Below the pieces are notes generated by a model. That model saw nothing but the letters and a program-made list of their open reading frames with translations, did not search any database and was not told the DNA's origin. A program made the position numbers and the translations under genes. From NCBI RefSeq assembly GCF_000685295.1, contig NZ_ARYL01000002.1, positions 62,001 through 126,000 of the forward strand: a DNA stretch of 64,000 nt, read 5' to 3'. Source of the stretch: Hyphomonas oceanitis SCH89 (lineage in GTDB: Bacteria; Pseudomonadota; Alphaproteobacteria; Caulobacterales; Hyphomonadaceae). Shown piece after piece: positions 17,168 through 26,860 of this stretch (the first letter of the stretch is position 1; each line of letters opens with the position of its first letter).

Positions 17168-18226
17168 TCAGGGCGCCGCAACGCCAAGGGCAGGGTCCAG
17201 CTGCGCGACAGATTCGACGTCTTCTGCGGGCAGGGCGTCGATCGCATCTGCCAGTTCCAGGGTCGCAGCCTTGGCTTCGGACAGGTAGAATCCCATGCTG
17301 GCCAGATGATTGGCCATCAGCATGCCGTCGCCGGGCTGGTTCGACACGATCAGCGGTTTCATATGCGCTGCATGGCCCCAGGCCTCCTTGGCCTTGGTCA
17401 TGGTAGCCTGCACGTCTGGCATGCGGCTGAAGCGCGGATCGGCACGTTCAGAGGCCAGCAACATCTCGCGGGCGACATGGGCACGGGCCTTGGCGCCATA
17501 GAAGGCAATGATGTCCTGACGGCTGGCGGGCCATTCGACCGTTTCAGCATTGATCTGGGCGGAAAGGTCGGCGAGGTCGGTTTCGGCCCAGCCCGCGAAC
17601 AGGCGGGATTCAGCCTTTAACAGCTCCATTCGGTCGGGCTGGGTCGCCAGGCCGCGGGCAGAGCGTGTGTCAAAACGGTTGAGCGCCTCTGCAGCTGACG
17701 TCAGGCGCGGGCGCATGTCATCGCCCGGCATGCCGTGGAGCAGGCGCGCAGCTGCCGTAAGATCGGCGTCGGGCTCACCATTGACCGGGCTCATCACGGC
17801 CAGAAGGCGGGCATGCTCGGCTAGGGCGTCGGCGGTCGCTTTCTGCCAGGCGGGCATCGCGGTGAGGCGGGCTTGCGGGTGCCAGCTGGCACGGTCGCCG
17901 GCCCAGCCGGTACCTTCCAGCTCGCGGGCAATCTTGTTGATGGCAACGCCGGCTTCCGGCGAGGCCCAGGCCTGGTTCGAGGAGAGCACGACGTCGCTGT
18001 CGTCAATCTTGTGCGACATCACGGTCATGACCGGATACGCGAGCACGGCGCCAACAACCGTGCCGACCTTCAGCATCAGGATGGAGCGGCGCCACCAGCG
18101 CTGGAAGAACAACATGATCGGACTGGGTTCGGCATAGTCGAAAGTCACGAGATGATCGGTACCAATCCGGGTCACGACGGGCCCTTCCTCCTGGTAGGCC
18201 GCTGGCAGGCGACTATCAAATGCCAT
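17168..18226 (-). CDS. Single-TM protein, DUF2333-like, with upstream CtrA box
   Basis: The protein has 352 residues. The N-terminal ~45 residues are cytoplasmic, followed by one transmembrane helix (about 47-69, LKVGTVVGAVLAYPVMTVM). A large, mostly helical periplasmic domain has spaced Trp residues (WHPQARLTAMPAW, WPASRQDIIAFYGAKA). The pattern resembles DUF2333 proteins, of unknown function; this assignment is tentative. A perfect CtrA box lies 62-76 bp upstream of the ATG, which suggests cell-cycle control. A cell-envelope role is inference. Confidence 0.65.
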   Translation of the reverse strand: MAFDSRLPAAYQEEGPVVTRIGTDHLVTFDYAEPSPIMLFFQRWWRRSILMLKVGTVVGAVLAYPVMTVMSHKIDDSDVVLSSNQAWASPEAGVAINKIARELEGTGWAGDRASWHPQARLTAMPAWQKATADALAEHARLLAVMSPVNGEPDADLTAAARLLHGMPGDDMRPRLTSAAEALNRFDTRSARGLATQPDRMELLKAESRLFAGWAETDLADLSAQINAETVEWPASRQDIIAFYGAKARAHVAREMLLASERADPRFSRMPDVQATMTKAKEAWGHAAHMKPLIVSNQPGDGMLMANHLASMGFYLSEAKAATLELADAIDALPAEDVESVAQLDPALGVAAP

Positions 18227-18287
18227 ACTCTACATCCACACGCTGAAACTGTTGCCCCCACGACACTATGCGGGCAATTCAAGCCTA

Positions 18288-18302
18288 TTAACAGTCCCTT
18301 AA
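18288..18302 (-). promoter_or_regulatory. Perfect CtrA box (TTAA-N7-TTAA)
   Basis: TTAA-CAGTCCC-TTAA, with a further TTAA three bases on (18306-18309). It sits 62-76 bp upstream of the DUF2333-like gene and faces no other start closer than that. TTAA-N7-TTAA is the established consensus for phospho-CtrA. Confidence 0.6.
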
Positions 18303-18404
18303 CAGTTAAATCTAGGCAACCCGCAATCTTCATTGCAAGTCAGTTGCCAAAACCCTTGGCGTGCTTTGGTTTTTTTGTCCGGCGCGTGCTCAAAAAAATG
18401 GCAG

Positions 18405-18863
18405 TTAGTCTGCCTGGCCAATGATTTCGGCTTTTGTCACCATCATTTGTTCTTTGCCCTGACCATCGCTGAAGGTCAGGACGAGATCGGCCGAATCGCC
18501 CACGGCGAGGCTTTTGTCAAAGCCGAACAGCATGAGGTGGTTGCCACCGCGCTCCAGCACCAGGGGCGCTTTCTCGGTCACGGGAAACGATTCCACCTGG
18601 CGCATCCGCATTACGCCATTGTCCATCGCCATCGTGTGCAGCTCGACACTGTCTGCCGCGTCCGTGGTCACACCGGTCAGCATCTCGTCGGTGCCGCGCA
18701 CCTTCACCACCAGACCACCGCTGGCAATGCCCTGGCCACCGGCCGGCATCACGATATAGGCACCGGAAATGTCGAGGGCGCTTTCGCCTTCAGGAACAGG
18801 ATTCGAGCAGGCAGCCACCAGGCCAAGGCCAATCAGTGCAACGGCAGGTAAGAGGCGTTTCAT
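18405..18863 (-). CDS. PCu(A)C-family copper chaperone lipoprotein
   Basis: The protein has 152 residues. A lipoprotein signal ends in LGLVAACSN. The PCu(A)C copper motif is complete: ELHTM, then MRM about ten residues on, then the distal GNHLM (the H-M-x10-M-x21-H-x-M pattern). These proteins carry Cu(I) in the periplasm to the CuA site of cytochrome oxidase. The usual Sco1 partner is not adjacent. The gene lies between trpS and the DUF2333-like gene on the same strand. Confidence 0.88.
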   Translation of the reverse strand: MKRLLPAVALIGLGLVAACSNPVPEGESALDISGAYIVMPAGGQGIASGGLVVKVRGTDEMLTGVTTDAADSVELHTMAMDNGVMRMRQVESFPVTEKAPLVLERGGNHLMLFGFDKSLAVGDSADLVLTFSDGQGKEQMMVTKAEIIGQAD

Positions 18864-18950
18864 GGGGTATCCTTCCGGGGGAATAATTCTGCGCTCACGC
18901 TAAGCCTGAAGTCCGGGAGGGGAAAGGGTGCATGCCGCCGCAGGGGCGTA

Positions 18951-19988
18951 TCAGCCGCGCCAGAAACCGATAATGTCCCGCACTTCGTCCATGATAGGCG
19001 CAGCAATCGCGCGGGCCTTTTCGGCGCCCTTGGCCAGCGCGTGGTCGATGCTCGCCGTATCGGCAAGAATTTCGCGATAGCGCGCAGTGATGGGCGCGAG
19101 GTGGGCCACGGTCACATCCGCCAGCGCTGGCTTGAACGTGCCAAAGCCTTGTCCGCCGAACTGGCGCAGCACGGCCTCGACGCTTTCGCCCGACAGCGCG
19201 CTGTAGATGCCGACAAGGTTTTCGACTTCCGGACGCCCCTTCAGACCGTCGACCTCGCTCGGCATGTCGCCTTCAAGGTCGGTCTTGGCCTTCTTGATCT
19301 TCTTCGAGATCTCGTCGGACGTATCCACCAGGTTGATGCGCGACAGGTCCGACGGGTCGGACTTCGACATCTTCTTCGTGCCGTCCTTCAGGCTCATGAT
19401 TCGGGCGCCAGGGCCCTTGATCATGGGCTCGGGCAGCGGGAAGAAGCCCGGCGCGTCATATTCGCGGTTGAAACGGTCAGCGATGTCACGGCTGAGTTCA
19501 AGGTGCTGCTTCTGGTCTTCGCCGACGGGCACATGCGTGGCCTTGTAGGCGAGGATGTCCGCAGCCTGCAGCACGGGATAGGTGAACAGGCCCACAGAGG
19601 CCCGCTCGGAATCCTTGCCGGCCTTGTCCTTGAATTGCGTCATCCGTTCGACCCAGCCCATCCGGGCAACACAGTTGAACACCCAGGCCAGTTCCGCATG
19701 CGCAGGCACGGCTGATTGCGCGAAGACGATCGATTTGTCGGGGTCGATGCCGCACGCAAGGAAGGCTGCTGCAATCTGGCGCGTCTGGTCCAGCAGCGCC
19801 TCACGGGCCACAGGCAGGGTGATCGCATGCATGTTCACGACCGAAAAGATGCAGTCGTGGCCTGCTTCCTGAAGGTCGACGAACTTTTTCAGTGCGCCGA
19901 GATAGTTGCCAAGGTGCAGGTTTCCCGTTGGCTGGATGCCGGAGAAAACGCGCTCGGGGCCGGTATAGGCAGGGGTCGTATCAGTCAT
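18951..19988 (-). CDS. trpS: Tryptophanyl-tRNA synthetase
   Basis: The protein has 345 residues, the usual TrpS size. The class I ATP-binding motif is [18 protein letters not shown], and [10 protein letters not shown] near residue 204 is the KMSKS loop. ATG 19988 is preferred over an in-frame TTG at 20000. It lies 24 bp downstream of murJ and closes the leftward glnD-murJ-trpS string. Confidence 0.96.
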   Translation of the reverse strand: MTDTTPAYTGPERVFSGIQPTGNLHLGNYLGALKKFVDLQEAGHDCIFSVVNMHAITLPVAREALLDQTRQIAAAFLACGIDPDKSIVFAQSAVPAHAELAWVFNCVARMGWVERMTQFKDKAGKDSERASVGLFTYPVLQAADILAYKATHVPVGEDQKQHLELSRDIADRFNREYDAPGFFPLPEPMIKGPGARIMSLKDGTKKMSKSDPSDLSRINLVDTSDEISKKIKKAKTDLEGDMPSEVDGLKGRPEVENLVGIYSALSGESVEAVLRQFGGQGFGTFKPALADVTVAHLAPITARYREILADTASIDHALAKGAEKARAIAAPIMDEVRDIIGFWRG

Positions 19989-20012
19989 GCGCAGGGCCAA
20001 TAGCGCGTTTGA

Positions 20013-21569
20013 TCAGCGTCGCATAGTGCGTCGGATGTCGCTGATCCGCACAGCGCCCGTTATCAGGGCCGCCACGGCATAGGTCACGCCGCCTGCCAGC
20101 ACGATCGCACCGGCCGAAAGCGCCTTGCTGCCATAGAGATAGGCTTCCACCGTCGGCAGGATGTGCAGCAGATAGAGGACGACCGCAGACATGGCCGCCG
20201 TAGCAAGCAGCGCCCGGATCACGCCGGAAGCCAGTTTCGGCCCGGGCCTGTACCAGTCACGCCGGACAAGCGTGGTCCACAGGAGGACAACATTCACCCA
20301 GGCGGCCACACTGGTCGCAATCGCGAGGCCGACAAAGCCCTGCTGGCCGTTGGCCTTCATCCAGAAGAACAGACCCGCGCCCAGCACCGTATTGATGAAC
20401 ACCGAGGCAAGCGCATAGCGCATCGGCGTCTTCGTGTCCTCGCGTGCAAAGAAGGCCGGTGCCAATACCTTGATCAGCACGAAGGCCGGAACGCCCCACG
20501 CGAAATGGAAGAGGGCATTGCCCGATTGCAGCGCATCGAACGTGGTAAACTCGCCCCGTGCAAAGAAGGCATCAATCAGGAAGACCGGCGCAATCAGCAG
20601 GGATGCCGCCGCCGGCAGGGTCAGCGCCATGGCAAGGCCGATGCCCTCATCCATCGTCGCCCGGCTGGAATCATCATCCAGCGCGCGCGCCGCCCGCGAC
20701 AGGCGCGGCAGGATCGCAACGCCCACTGCCACGCCGACAAGGCCCAGCGGCAGCTGGTACAATCGGTCCGCCGCATAGAGCCAGCTTTTGGCGCCTACTT
20801 CGAAACTCGCGAGCGACTGACTGACAATGATGTTGATCTGCGTGCCGCTGGCCGCAAACGTGCCGGGCAGGGCGAGCATCATCACCTTCTTCACCGCCGG
20901 TGTCAGGCGCGGCAGGCCGAGCAGGCTGAGATGCACTTTCTGGCGGCTTACGCCCCACCAGAGCGCCCCGGCCTGCAGGACGCCCGCGATGAAATACGCA
21001 ATCGAGGCGGCCTTGGCCGTGGTTACCGGGTCGTCGCTTATCAGCGCAGCGGGGATCAGGCAGAGGTTCAGAAGTGTCGGCACGCCCGCCGAGAGAATGA
21101 ACCGCTCAGACGAGTTCAGCACGCCTGACAAGAGCGCCGCCAGCGCCATGAAGGTCAGGTAGGGCATCGTTACGCGCGTCAGCAGCACGGCCAGATTATA
21201 GTGTTCCGGGTCGTCGGCCTGTCCGCCGTGGATCAGCAGCAGCACCCAGGGCATGAAAATCTGGGCCAGTATTGTCAGCGCTGCCGTCGCCGCAAACAGA
21301 ACGCGCATCGCCTCCTGCGCCACCGCGCGGGCCGCTTCCGGTCCCTCGGCCTCGAGTGTGCGCGCATAGGTCGGCACGAAAGCGGACGCAAAAGCCCCCT
21401 CGGCAAAGATGCGGCGGAAGAGGTTCGGGAATTGCTGCGCCGTCGCCCAGGCATCACCGACAGGCCCGGCGCCGATCGTGGCCACCAGCAGGATATCGCG
21501 CACCATGCCCAGCACGCGGCTGGCCAGCGTCAGGGATGATTGCACGAGAGTGTTGCGCGCGACGCTCAT
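20013..21569 (-). CDS. murJ: Lipid II flippase MurJ
   Basis: The protein has 518 residues with about 14 hydrophobic helices. The N-terminus (VQSSLTLASRVLGMVRDILL) and the RRIFAEGAFASAFVPTYA segment are characteristic of MurJ/MviN, which flips lipid II across the inner membrane for peptidoglycan synthesis. It follows glnD by 22 bp and precedes trpS. The glnD-murJ coupling is conserved in many alphaproteobacteria. Confidence 0.96.
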   Translation of the reverse strand: MSVARNTLVQSSLTLASRVLGMVRDILLVATIGAGPVGDAWATAQQFPNLFRRIFAEGAFASAFVPTYARTLEAEGPEAARAVAQEAMRVLFAATAALTILAQIFMPWVLLLIHGGQADDPEHYNLAVLLTRVTMPYLTFMALAALLSGVLNSSERFILSAGVPTLLNLCLIPAALISDDPVTTAKAASIAYFIAGVLQAGALWWGVSRQKVHLSLLGLPRLTPAVKKVMMLALPGTFAASGTQINIIVSQSLASFEVGAKSWLYAADRLYQLPLGLVGVAVGVAILPRLSRAARALDDDSSRATMDEGIGLAMALTLPAAASLLIAPVFLIDAFFARGEFTTFDALQSGNALFHFAWGVPAFVLIKVLAPAFFAREDTKTPMRYALASVFINTVLGAGLFFWMKANGQQGFVGLAIATSVAAWVNVVLLWTTLVRRDWYRPGPKLASGVIRALLATAAMSAVVLYLLHILPTVEAYLYGSKALSAGAIVLAGGVTYAVAALITGAVRISDIRRTMRR

Positions 21570-21591
21570 GCAATTTCCCTTGGGTGAATTC

Positions 21592-24441
21592 TCAGAAGCT
21601 GTCCACGGCGCGGGAGCGTTTCAGTTTCCGGGCCGGGGTTTGCGGTGCATCCGGTTCTTCGCGCCCCAATACGGCGAGAAGACGTTCCTTGAGTGTGTCT
21701 TTGCGGGCTTTCGTGCCCATTTTCTGGCCGCGGGCATTCTGTACATAGAACGCGTCGAACACGCGCTCGCCGTAAGAGCCCACATGCGCCGAGTGGATCG
21801 ACAGTTTCATGTCGGCCAGAACGTCGGCCACTTCATGCAAGAGGCCCGGCCGGTTGCGCCCGGCAATGTCGATCACCGTATAGTCGGCAGACAGGTCGTC
21901 GCGGATCTGAACTGAAGGCTGAACCAGGAAGGCCGCCTCGCGTCGTCCGGCCCGTGCATTAACCTCGCCCTTGATCGCGTTGTCGGCAAGGGCGTCCCGC
22001 ATGGCTTTTTCCAGCCGTTCCATGCGCGGCGCATCTCCGGCGGCAAAGGCGCCCTTGCTTGCGTCCTGCAGCATGAAGATGTCGACGATACGGCCCCGGT
22101 TGCTGGTGAACACCTGCGCCGAGACGACGTTGGCGCCGAGCCGCGCGAGCGTTCCGGCGAGGTCTGCGAAGAGGCCCGTCCGGTCAGCGCCCGACACAAT
22201 CATCGCCACCGCGCCGCCATCGGCGAGATAGCGGTGCGCCACCACTTCCTGTTCGTCATTCAGCACGCGAGCCTGCCAGGCGAGGTCATCGAGATCAAAG
22301 CCCGTCCAGTAGGCCGTTTCCATTTCCAGCATCAGCGCCGGCACTTTGCCAACCCGGTCGATCAGGGCTTCGCGGCGACGCTCGGCGCGCGCTTCCAGTT
22401 CGGCCAGCACACCGGCCTCATCGGTGCGACCGCCGCGCAGGGCAGCAGCGGTATTATTGTAAAGGTCAGCCAGCAACTGGCCCTTCCACGCATTCCACAC
22501 AGCCGGGCCGACGGCTTTGATGTCGGCAACGGTAAGAATGTAGAGCAGGCGCAGCCGCTCCAGCGAACCCACAAGGTCAGCGAATTTCGCCACAGTTCGC
22601 GGATCGGAAATATCACGCTTCTGCGCCGTCTCGCTCATTTCGAGGTGATGCCCTACCAGCCAGGCCACAAGTTCGCTCTCCGCCTCCGGCAGGCCAAGGC
22701 GCTGGCAGGCGCGCAGCGATGTCTTCATGCCCTCGATCTGCTGGTCGCCCTTGCCCTTGCCGGTATCGTGCAACAGCATCGCCATGTAGAGCGCCCGACG
22801 GTTCTCCAGCAGCGGGAACAGCTCGCTGACCAGCTTGATCGTCTCGCCGCGCCCGTGCTCCATGTCGGAGATATATTCCACCGCGCGGATCGTGTGCTCG
22901 TCCACCGTATAGTGATGGTACATGTTGAACTGGGTCTGCGCGACGATGCCGCCAAATTCCGGCATCACGCGGCCCAGAAGGCCGGACTCGTTCATCCAGC
23001 GCAGCACCTGACCCGGGCGATCGCCGCCCATGATGGATTCCAGCACCAACTGGCGCGCTTCCGGCATCTCACGCACGCTGTCATTCATGGCGCGCAGGTT
23101 GCGGGTCAGCGCCGTAAGGGCATCGGGGTGGATGTCCTTGCCTTCGCGCCGGGCAATCGTGAACAGCCGCAGCATGTTCAGCGGATCTGACGCCATCACG
23201 TCTTCGTCCACCGTATTGATACGGCCATTGTCGATAATGAAACCGTTTTCCTTCAGCGCCTGCGGCGCGCGGATCGGCAGGAAGCGGCGCAGGCCCTCGG
23301 GCTTCTTCTTGTGGTCGGCTTCCAGTTTCGCCGCAAGGATACGCGTCAGGCTGCCGACATCCTTGGCGATCAGGAAATAGCGCTTCATGAAACGCTCGAC
23401 GCCCTGCTGCTCGCCCCGGTCGCGATAGCCCATGCGCGAGGCGATCTCCGGCTGCAGGTCAAAGCCGAGCCGTTCTTCCGGGCGTCCTGTCACGAAGTGA
23501 AGATGGCAGCGCACGGTCCAGAGGAATTTCGCGGCGCGGATGAAGATATTGTACTCATGCGGCGTGAAGGGGCCATTCTGCATCACGTCTTCCAGCGTGC
23601 GCCCGCCATACATGTGCTTGGTAATCCAGTAGAGCGTCTGCAGGTCGCGCAGGCCGCCCTTACCCTCCTTGAGGTTCGGCTCGACCACATAGCGCGCGTC
23701 GCCGTGGCGGGCATGGCGCGCATCGCGCTCGGCCAGCTTGTCGGCAATGAACTGCGCGTCCTTGCCTCTTACCGCTTCGCGCTGGAACAGCTCGAACATG
23801 TCCGTCGCCAGCGTCTGGTCGCCGCAGATGAACCGCGCGTCCAGCATCGAGGTCTTGATCGTCACGTCCTCGGCGGCCAGCTTCACGCAATCCTGCGGCG
23901 TGCGGAAGGCATGACCCACTTTCAGGCCCATGTCCCACATCGCATAGAGCATGTACTCGATCACGCTCTCGGTATGCGGGCTCACCTTGTAGGCGCGCAG
24001 GAACAGGAGATCCGTGTCGGAGGAGGGCGCCATCACGCCGCGTCCATAGCCACCTGTGGCGACGACCGCGATACGCTCGGCCTCTGTGGGGTTGCGCGCG
24101 CGGATCACATGCGTCGTCGTGTAATCATAAAGCGCGCTGATGACTTCATCCTGTACGGCGCAGAGCAGGCGAGCCGTGTCCAGCCCGTCGGCGCCCTGTT
24201 GCAGGCGCTCCTGCGCGATCAGGCGGCCCCGGAAAAGGGCGGCGTGCAAATGGTCGATCACGATCTTGCGCGCCGCTTGCGGATCGCCCTGGTGCTGCTG
24301 GGCGGCGGACGTCAGCTTGATGCGCAGGGCGCGCCCGTCAATGATGTTCGAAATCCGCCAGCGGCCTGGCCGGCGCAGTGGCGAATTACGGGTATCGACA
24401 AGGCTGGGGCCGGTGCTTGCAGGGTTCGACGTCATACTCAT
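21592..24441 (-). CDS. glnD: Bifunctional [PII] uridylyltransferase / uridylyl-removing enzyme
   Basis: The protein has 949 residues. It is the glutamine sensor that adds UMP to or removes UMP from PII. Domains in order are: a nucleotidyltransferase with GGYGRGVMAPSSDTDLLFL near 129-148; a uridylyl-transfer linker; an HD domain with YHHYTVDEHTIRAVEYI and LLHDTGKG near 555; and two ACT domains (about 745-815 and 850-905). ATG 24441 follows AGGAT at good spacing. It heads the glnD-murJ-trpS string. Confidence 0.96.
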   Translation of the reverse strand: MSMTSNPASTGPSLVDTRNSPLRRPGRWRISNIIDGRALRIKLTSAAQQHQGDPQAARKIVIDHLHAALFRGRLIAQERLQQGADGLDTARLLCAVQDEVISALYDYTTTHVIRARNPTEAERIAVVATGGYGRGVMAPSSDTDLLFLRAYKVSPHTESVIEYMLYAMWDMGLKVGHAFRTPQDCVKLAAEDVTIKTSMLDARFICGDQTLATDMFELFQREAVRGKDAQFIADKLAERDARHARHGDARYVVEPNLKEGKGGLRDLQTLYWITKHMYGGRTLEDVMQNGPFTPHEYNIFIRAAKFLWTVRCHLHFVTGRPEERLGFDLQPEIASRMGYRDRGEQQGVERFMKRYFLIAKDVGSLTRILAAKLEADHKKKPEGLRRFLPIRAPQALKENGFIIDNGRINTVDEDVMASDPLNMLRLFTIARREGKDIHPDALTALTRNLRAMNDSVREMPEARQLVLESIMGGDRPGQVLRWMNESGLLGRVMPEFGGIVAQTQFNMYHHYTVDEHTIRAVEYISDMEHGRGETIKLVSELFPLLENRRALYMAMLLHDTGKGKGDQQIEGMKTSLRACQRLGLPEAESELVAWLVGHHLEMSETAQKRDISDPRTVAKFADLVGSLERLRLLYILTVADIKAVGPAVWNAWKGQLLADLYNNTAAALRGGRTDEAGVLAELEARAERRREALIDRVGKVPALMLEMETAYWTGFDLDDLAWQARVLNDEQEVVAHRYLADGGAVAMIVSGADRTGLFADLAGTLARLGANVVSAQVFTSNRGRIVDIFMLQDASKGAFAAGDAPRMERLEKAMRDALADNAIKGEVNARAGRREAAFLVQPSVQIRDDLSADYTVIDIAGRNRPGLLHEVADVLADMKLSIHSAHVGSYGERVFDAFYVQNARGQKMGTKARKDTLKERLLAVLGREEPDAPQTPARKLKRSRAVDSF

Positions 24442-24573
24442 GCGCTATCCTATAGCAGCTCCGGCGCTGCCGACCATGGCCACATTTCCGCGATCAGGGT
24501 CGTGCACGCCCCTGCCAGACATGGCTCTAATCCAAACGGGTTTCAAATATGGTAACTCAGCGCGGGCTACGTT

Positions 24574-24939
24574 TCAGCCCACGATCACATGCTCGTCGCC
24601 GAACCAGAGTGGCGAGTTGGCGAGGTCGATGAACTTCTTCTCGTCGTCCAGCAATTCGCGCCCGGCGGCCGCTGCGGCCTCGCTCGTATTGGCGGCCATG
24701 GCGTCTTCGCTCTCGAACCACAGCTCAGCCACACCGTCATATTCCTCCGGTGCGCCGCGTGAGCCTGCAATGCCGGTGTTCAGCGCGTCATGCCCCGTGT
24801 GCAGCTGGACATAGCGCACCACGCCCAGTGTCTTCGCATGCTTCGCCACAAGCGGCGCGTGGCTCTCGCGCCAATAGGTCTGGAATTGCTCGCGGCTGAG
24901 ATGCGGCAGGCGGCGAAGGCAGAAGGTCAGCTTGATCAT
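24574..24939 (-). CDS. EthD-domain protein
   Basis: The protein has 121 residues. It is a dimeric alpha/beta-barrel-type small protein with the EthD pattern: MIKLTFCLRRLPHLSREQFQTYW, SHAPLV and a C-terminal FIDLANSPLW. EthD was named from ether (ETBE/MTBE) degradation, but most members have unknown or isomerase/dehydratase-like roles in catabolic operons. It ends the leftward cupin-SDR-ADH-EthD series, 50 bp after the alcohol dehydrogenase, and is probably co-transcribed. Confidence 0.8.
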   Translation of the reverse strand: MIKLTFCLRRLPHLSREQFQTYWRESHAPLVAKHAKTLGVVRYVQLHTGHDALNTGIAGSRGAPEEYDGVAELWFESEDAMAANTSEAAAAAGRELLDDEKKFIDLANSPLWFGDEHVIVG

Positions 24940-24989
24940 GGGAGGAACCTAGTCGTGGCGTTCAGGGCTGTCGATCAGAACCTTTCGTC

Positions 24990-26051
24990 TCAAGCCTGCG
25001 GATCGATCAGGATCTTAATCTCGCTCGGATTCTTCGCGAGGCTGTCAAAGGCCGCTTCCGTTCGCTCCAGCGGCTGGCGGCTGGTAATCAGGCGCGCCGC
25101 CTCATCCGGATGCGCGCGGATCATCTCCAGCGCTGCCGCAAACTCCTCCGGTCGGTACGCAAAGCTGAATTCCAGCGTCAACTCCCGCACGATGGCTTCC
25201 AGCGGCGTCAGCTTCTCCACATGCGGGCAGACACCCACCACGATGATATGGCTATGCGCCGGGGCTGCCTTGACGATCTGGTCGATCACGCCGGGCGCGC
25301 CGGTGCATTCGAACACATTGATGCCCGGCGGCAGACCGCTGAACTCGCGCTCCAGCAGAGGCGACATAGGATGCGGTGTAAAGGCAAAATCGGTCCAGCG
25401 ACTGAAGGGCGAATCCACGGCCGGGTCCAGCACGATATCGGCGCCGAGCGAAGCCGCCACGGCCCGCCGCTCCGGCGAGAAGTCTGCGGCGAGGATCGGC
25501 CCGCGCCCCTGCAGGCGCAGCGCGAGGATCACTGACAGGCCCACAGGTCCACAGCCAATCACCATATTCGGCCCCGCATTGCGGCTCGCTAAATTGGCCG
25601 CGTGCAGGCCCACCGAGACCGGCTCTGTCAGCGCGCCAAGGTCCGCCGGCACATCGCCGGGAATGGCAAAGGCCCGCACCGCATCCACGCAGCTCAGCGT
25701 GGCCAGCCCGCCGCCATGGTCCGGCGACAGGCCGATGGCCTGCGGTGCGTCATGGCCATGCGTGAAGGGCAGGGCGGTAACGATCTGGCCAATCTTCAGC
25801 GCGGTGTCCGTCCCGGGCGCCATGCCGACCAGTTCGGCCGAGAATTCATGGCCGGGAATGATCACTGGCAACTGGCCCTGTGCTTCGGGCGGCGTTGCAT
25901 CGGCGGCGGCCGCCATCTGCTTGCGCAGGCTCAGGTCGCTGCCGCAGATACCTGTAAAAAGTGGCCGCACGAGCAGCTGGCCTTTCGCAGGTGTGGGATC
26001 GGCCAATTCGCGAATGGCAAAATGGTGCCCCTGGAGGGTTGCTGCGCGCAT
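24990..26051 (-). CDS. Zinc-type medium-chain alcohol/polyol dehydrogenase
   Basis: The protein has 353 residues and belongs to the MDR superfamily. The catalytic zinc ligands appear as GICGSD (Cys) near residue 36 and PGHEFSAE (His-Glu). A Rossmann NAD(P) site reads VIGCGPVGLSVI. The structural zinc loop with four cysteines, typical of classical ADHs, is missing or very altered, as in some threonine/sorbitol dehydrogenase-like members. The substrate is unknown. Three bases separate it from the upstream SDR gene, so the two are clearly translated from one message. Confidence 0.85.
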   Translation of the reverse strand: MRAATLQGHHFAIRELADPTPAKGQLLVRPLFTGICGSDLSLRKQMAAAADATPPEAQGQLPVIIPGHEFSAELVGMAPGTDTALKIGQIVTALPFTHGHDAPQAIGLSPDHGGGLATLSCVDAVRAFAIPGDVPADLGALTEPVSVGLHAANLASRNAGPNMVIGCGPVGLSVILALRLQGRGPILAADFSPERRAVAASLGADIVLDPAVDSPFSRWTDFAFTPHPMSPLLEREFSGLPPGINVFECTGAPGVIDQIVKAAPAHSHIIVVGVCPHVEKLTPLEAIVRELTLEFSFAYRPEEFAAALEMIRAHPDEAARLITSRQPLERTEAAFDSLAKNPSEIKILIDPQA

Positions 26052-26054
26052 GGC

Positions 26055-26843
26055 TTAGCCCACCGGCAGTTCGGCAAAGCGGGCGATCTCGGGCTGGCCC
26101 GTATGCGCCGTTGCCCCGCCATCCGCCACGATGATCGAGCCGGTCACATAAGACGCCGCATCCGAGGCGAGGAAGGCAACCACATTCGCCATCTCTTCCG
26201 GCTCCGCGGCGCGCTGCATCGGAATGCGCTGGGTCCAGTCTTCCTTCAGGCCCGGTATCTGGTGAACGCCCGCCGTGATCGGTGTGTCGACGAGGCCGGG
26301 ACAGAGCGCGTTCACGCGAATGCCATCCCGCGCATGGTCCACGGCCAGTGCCCGCGTATAGTTCACCACAGCGCCCTTGGCCGCATTATAGGCGGCAAAG
26401 CGATAATCCCCGCCAAGGCCCGAGATCGACGCCGTGTTCACGATGGCGCTACCCTGCGGCATATGCGGGATGGCCGCGTGACACGCATAGAACACCGAGT
26501 GCAGGTCTACCGCGATCACGTTCTCCCATGTCGCGGCATCCATCTCCACGCTGGTGCCATAGCTGCCAATGCCTGCATTGTTGAAAAGGATGTCGATCCG
26601 GCCATGGCTCTCTACTGCCGCGCGGATCAGCGCGTCCACATCGGCCTGTTTCGACACATCGCATTTCACTGCCAGCGCTGTCGGCCCCAGGTCGCGCGCC
26701 AGCGAGCGTCCGCCCTCGTCGCCAATATCTGCCAGCACGACATGCGCGCCCTCGCGTGCCATCAGGCGGGCCGTTGCTGCGCCAATGCCGGAGGCTGCGC
26801 CAGTGATGACGGCAACCTTGTTCTCGAATCTTTTCATGGTCAT
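26055..26843 (-). CDS. Short-chain dehydrogenase/reductase (SDR)
   Basis: The protein has 262 residues. It is a classical SDR with the cofactor motif TGAASGIG, NNAGIG in the fold, and the catalytic Ser-Tyr-x3-Lys around NTASISG and YNAAK (about residue 153). The C-terminal SDR seal VTGSIIVADGG is also present. Asp in VLADIGD after strand 2 suggests NAD(H). Start codons ATG 26843 and 26837 are both plausible, and GGGACA lies just upstream. It sits between the cupin gene (17-bp gap) and the dehydrogenase gene (3-bp gap). Confidence 0.9.
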   Translation of the reverse strand: MTMKRFENKVAVITGAASGIGAATARLMAREGAHVVLADIGDEGGRSLARDLGPTALAVKCDVSKQADVDALIRAAVESHGRIDILFNNAGIGSYGTSVEMDAATWENVIAVDLHSVFYACHAAIPHMPQGSAIVNTASISGLGGDYRFAAYNAAKGAVVNYTRALAVDHARDGIRVNALCPGLVDTPITAGVHQIPGLKEDWTQRIPMQRAAEPEEMANVVAFLASDAASYVTGSIIVADGGATAHTGQPEIARFAELPVG

Positions 26844-26860
26844 TTGTCCCGCTGCCCCGC

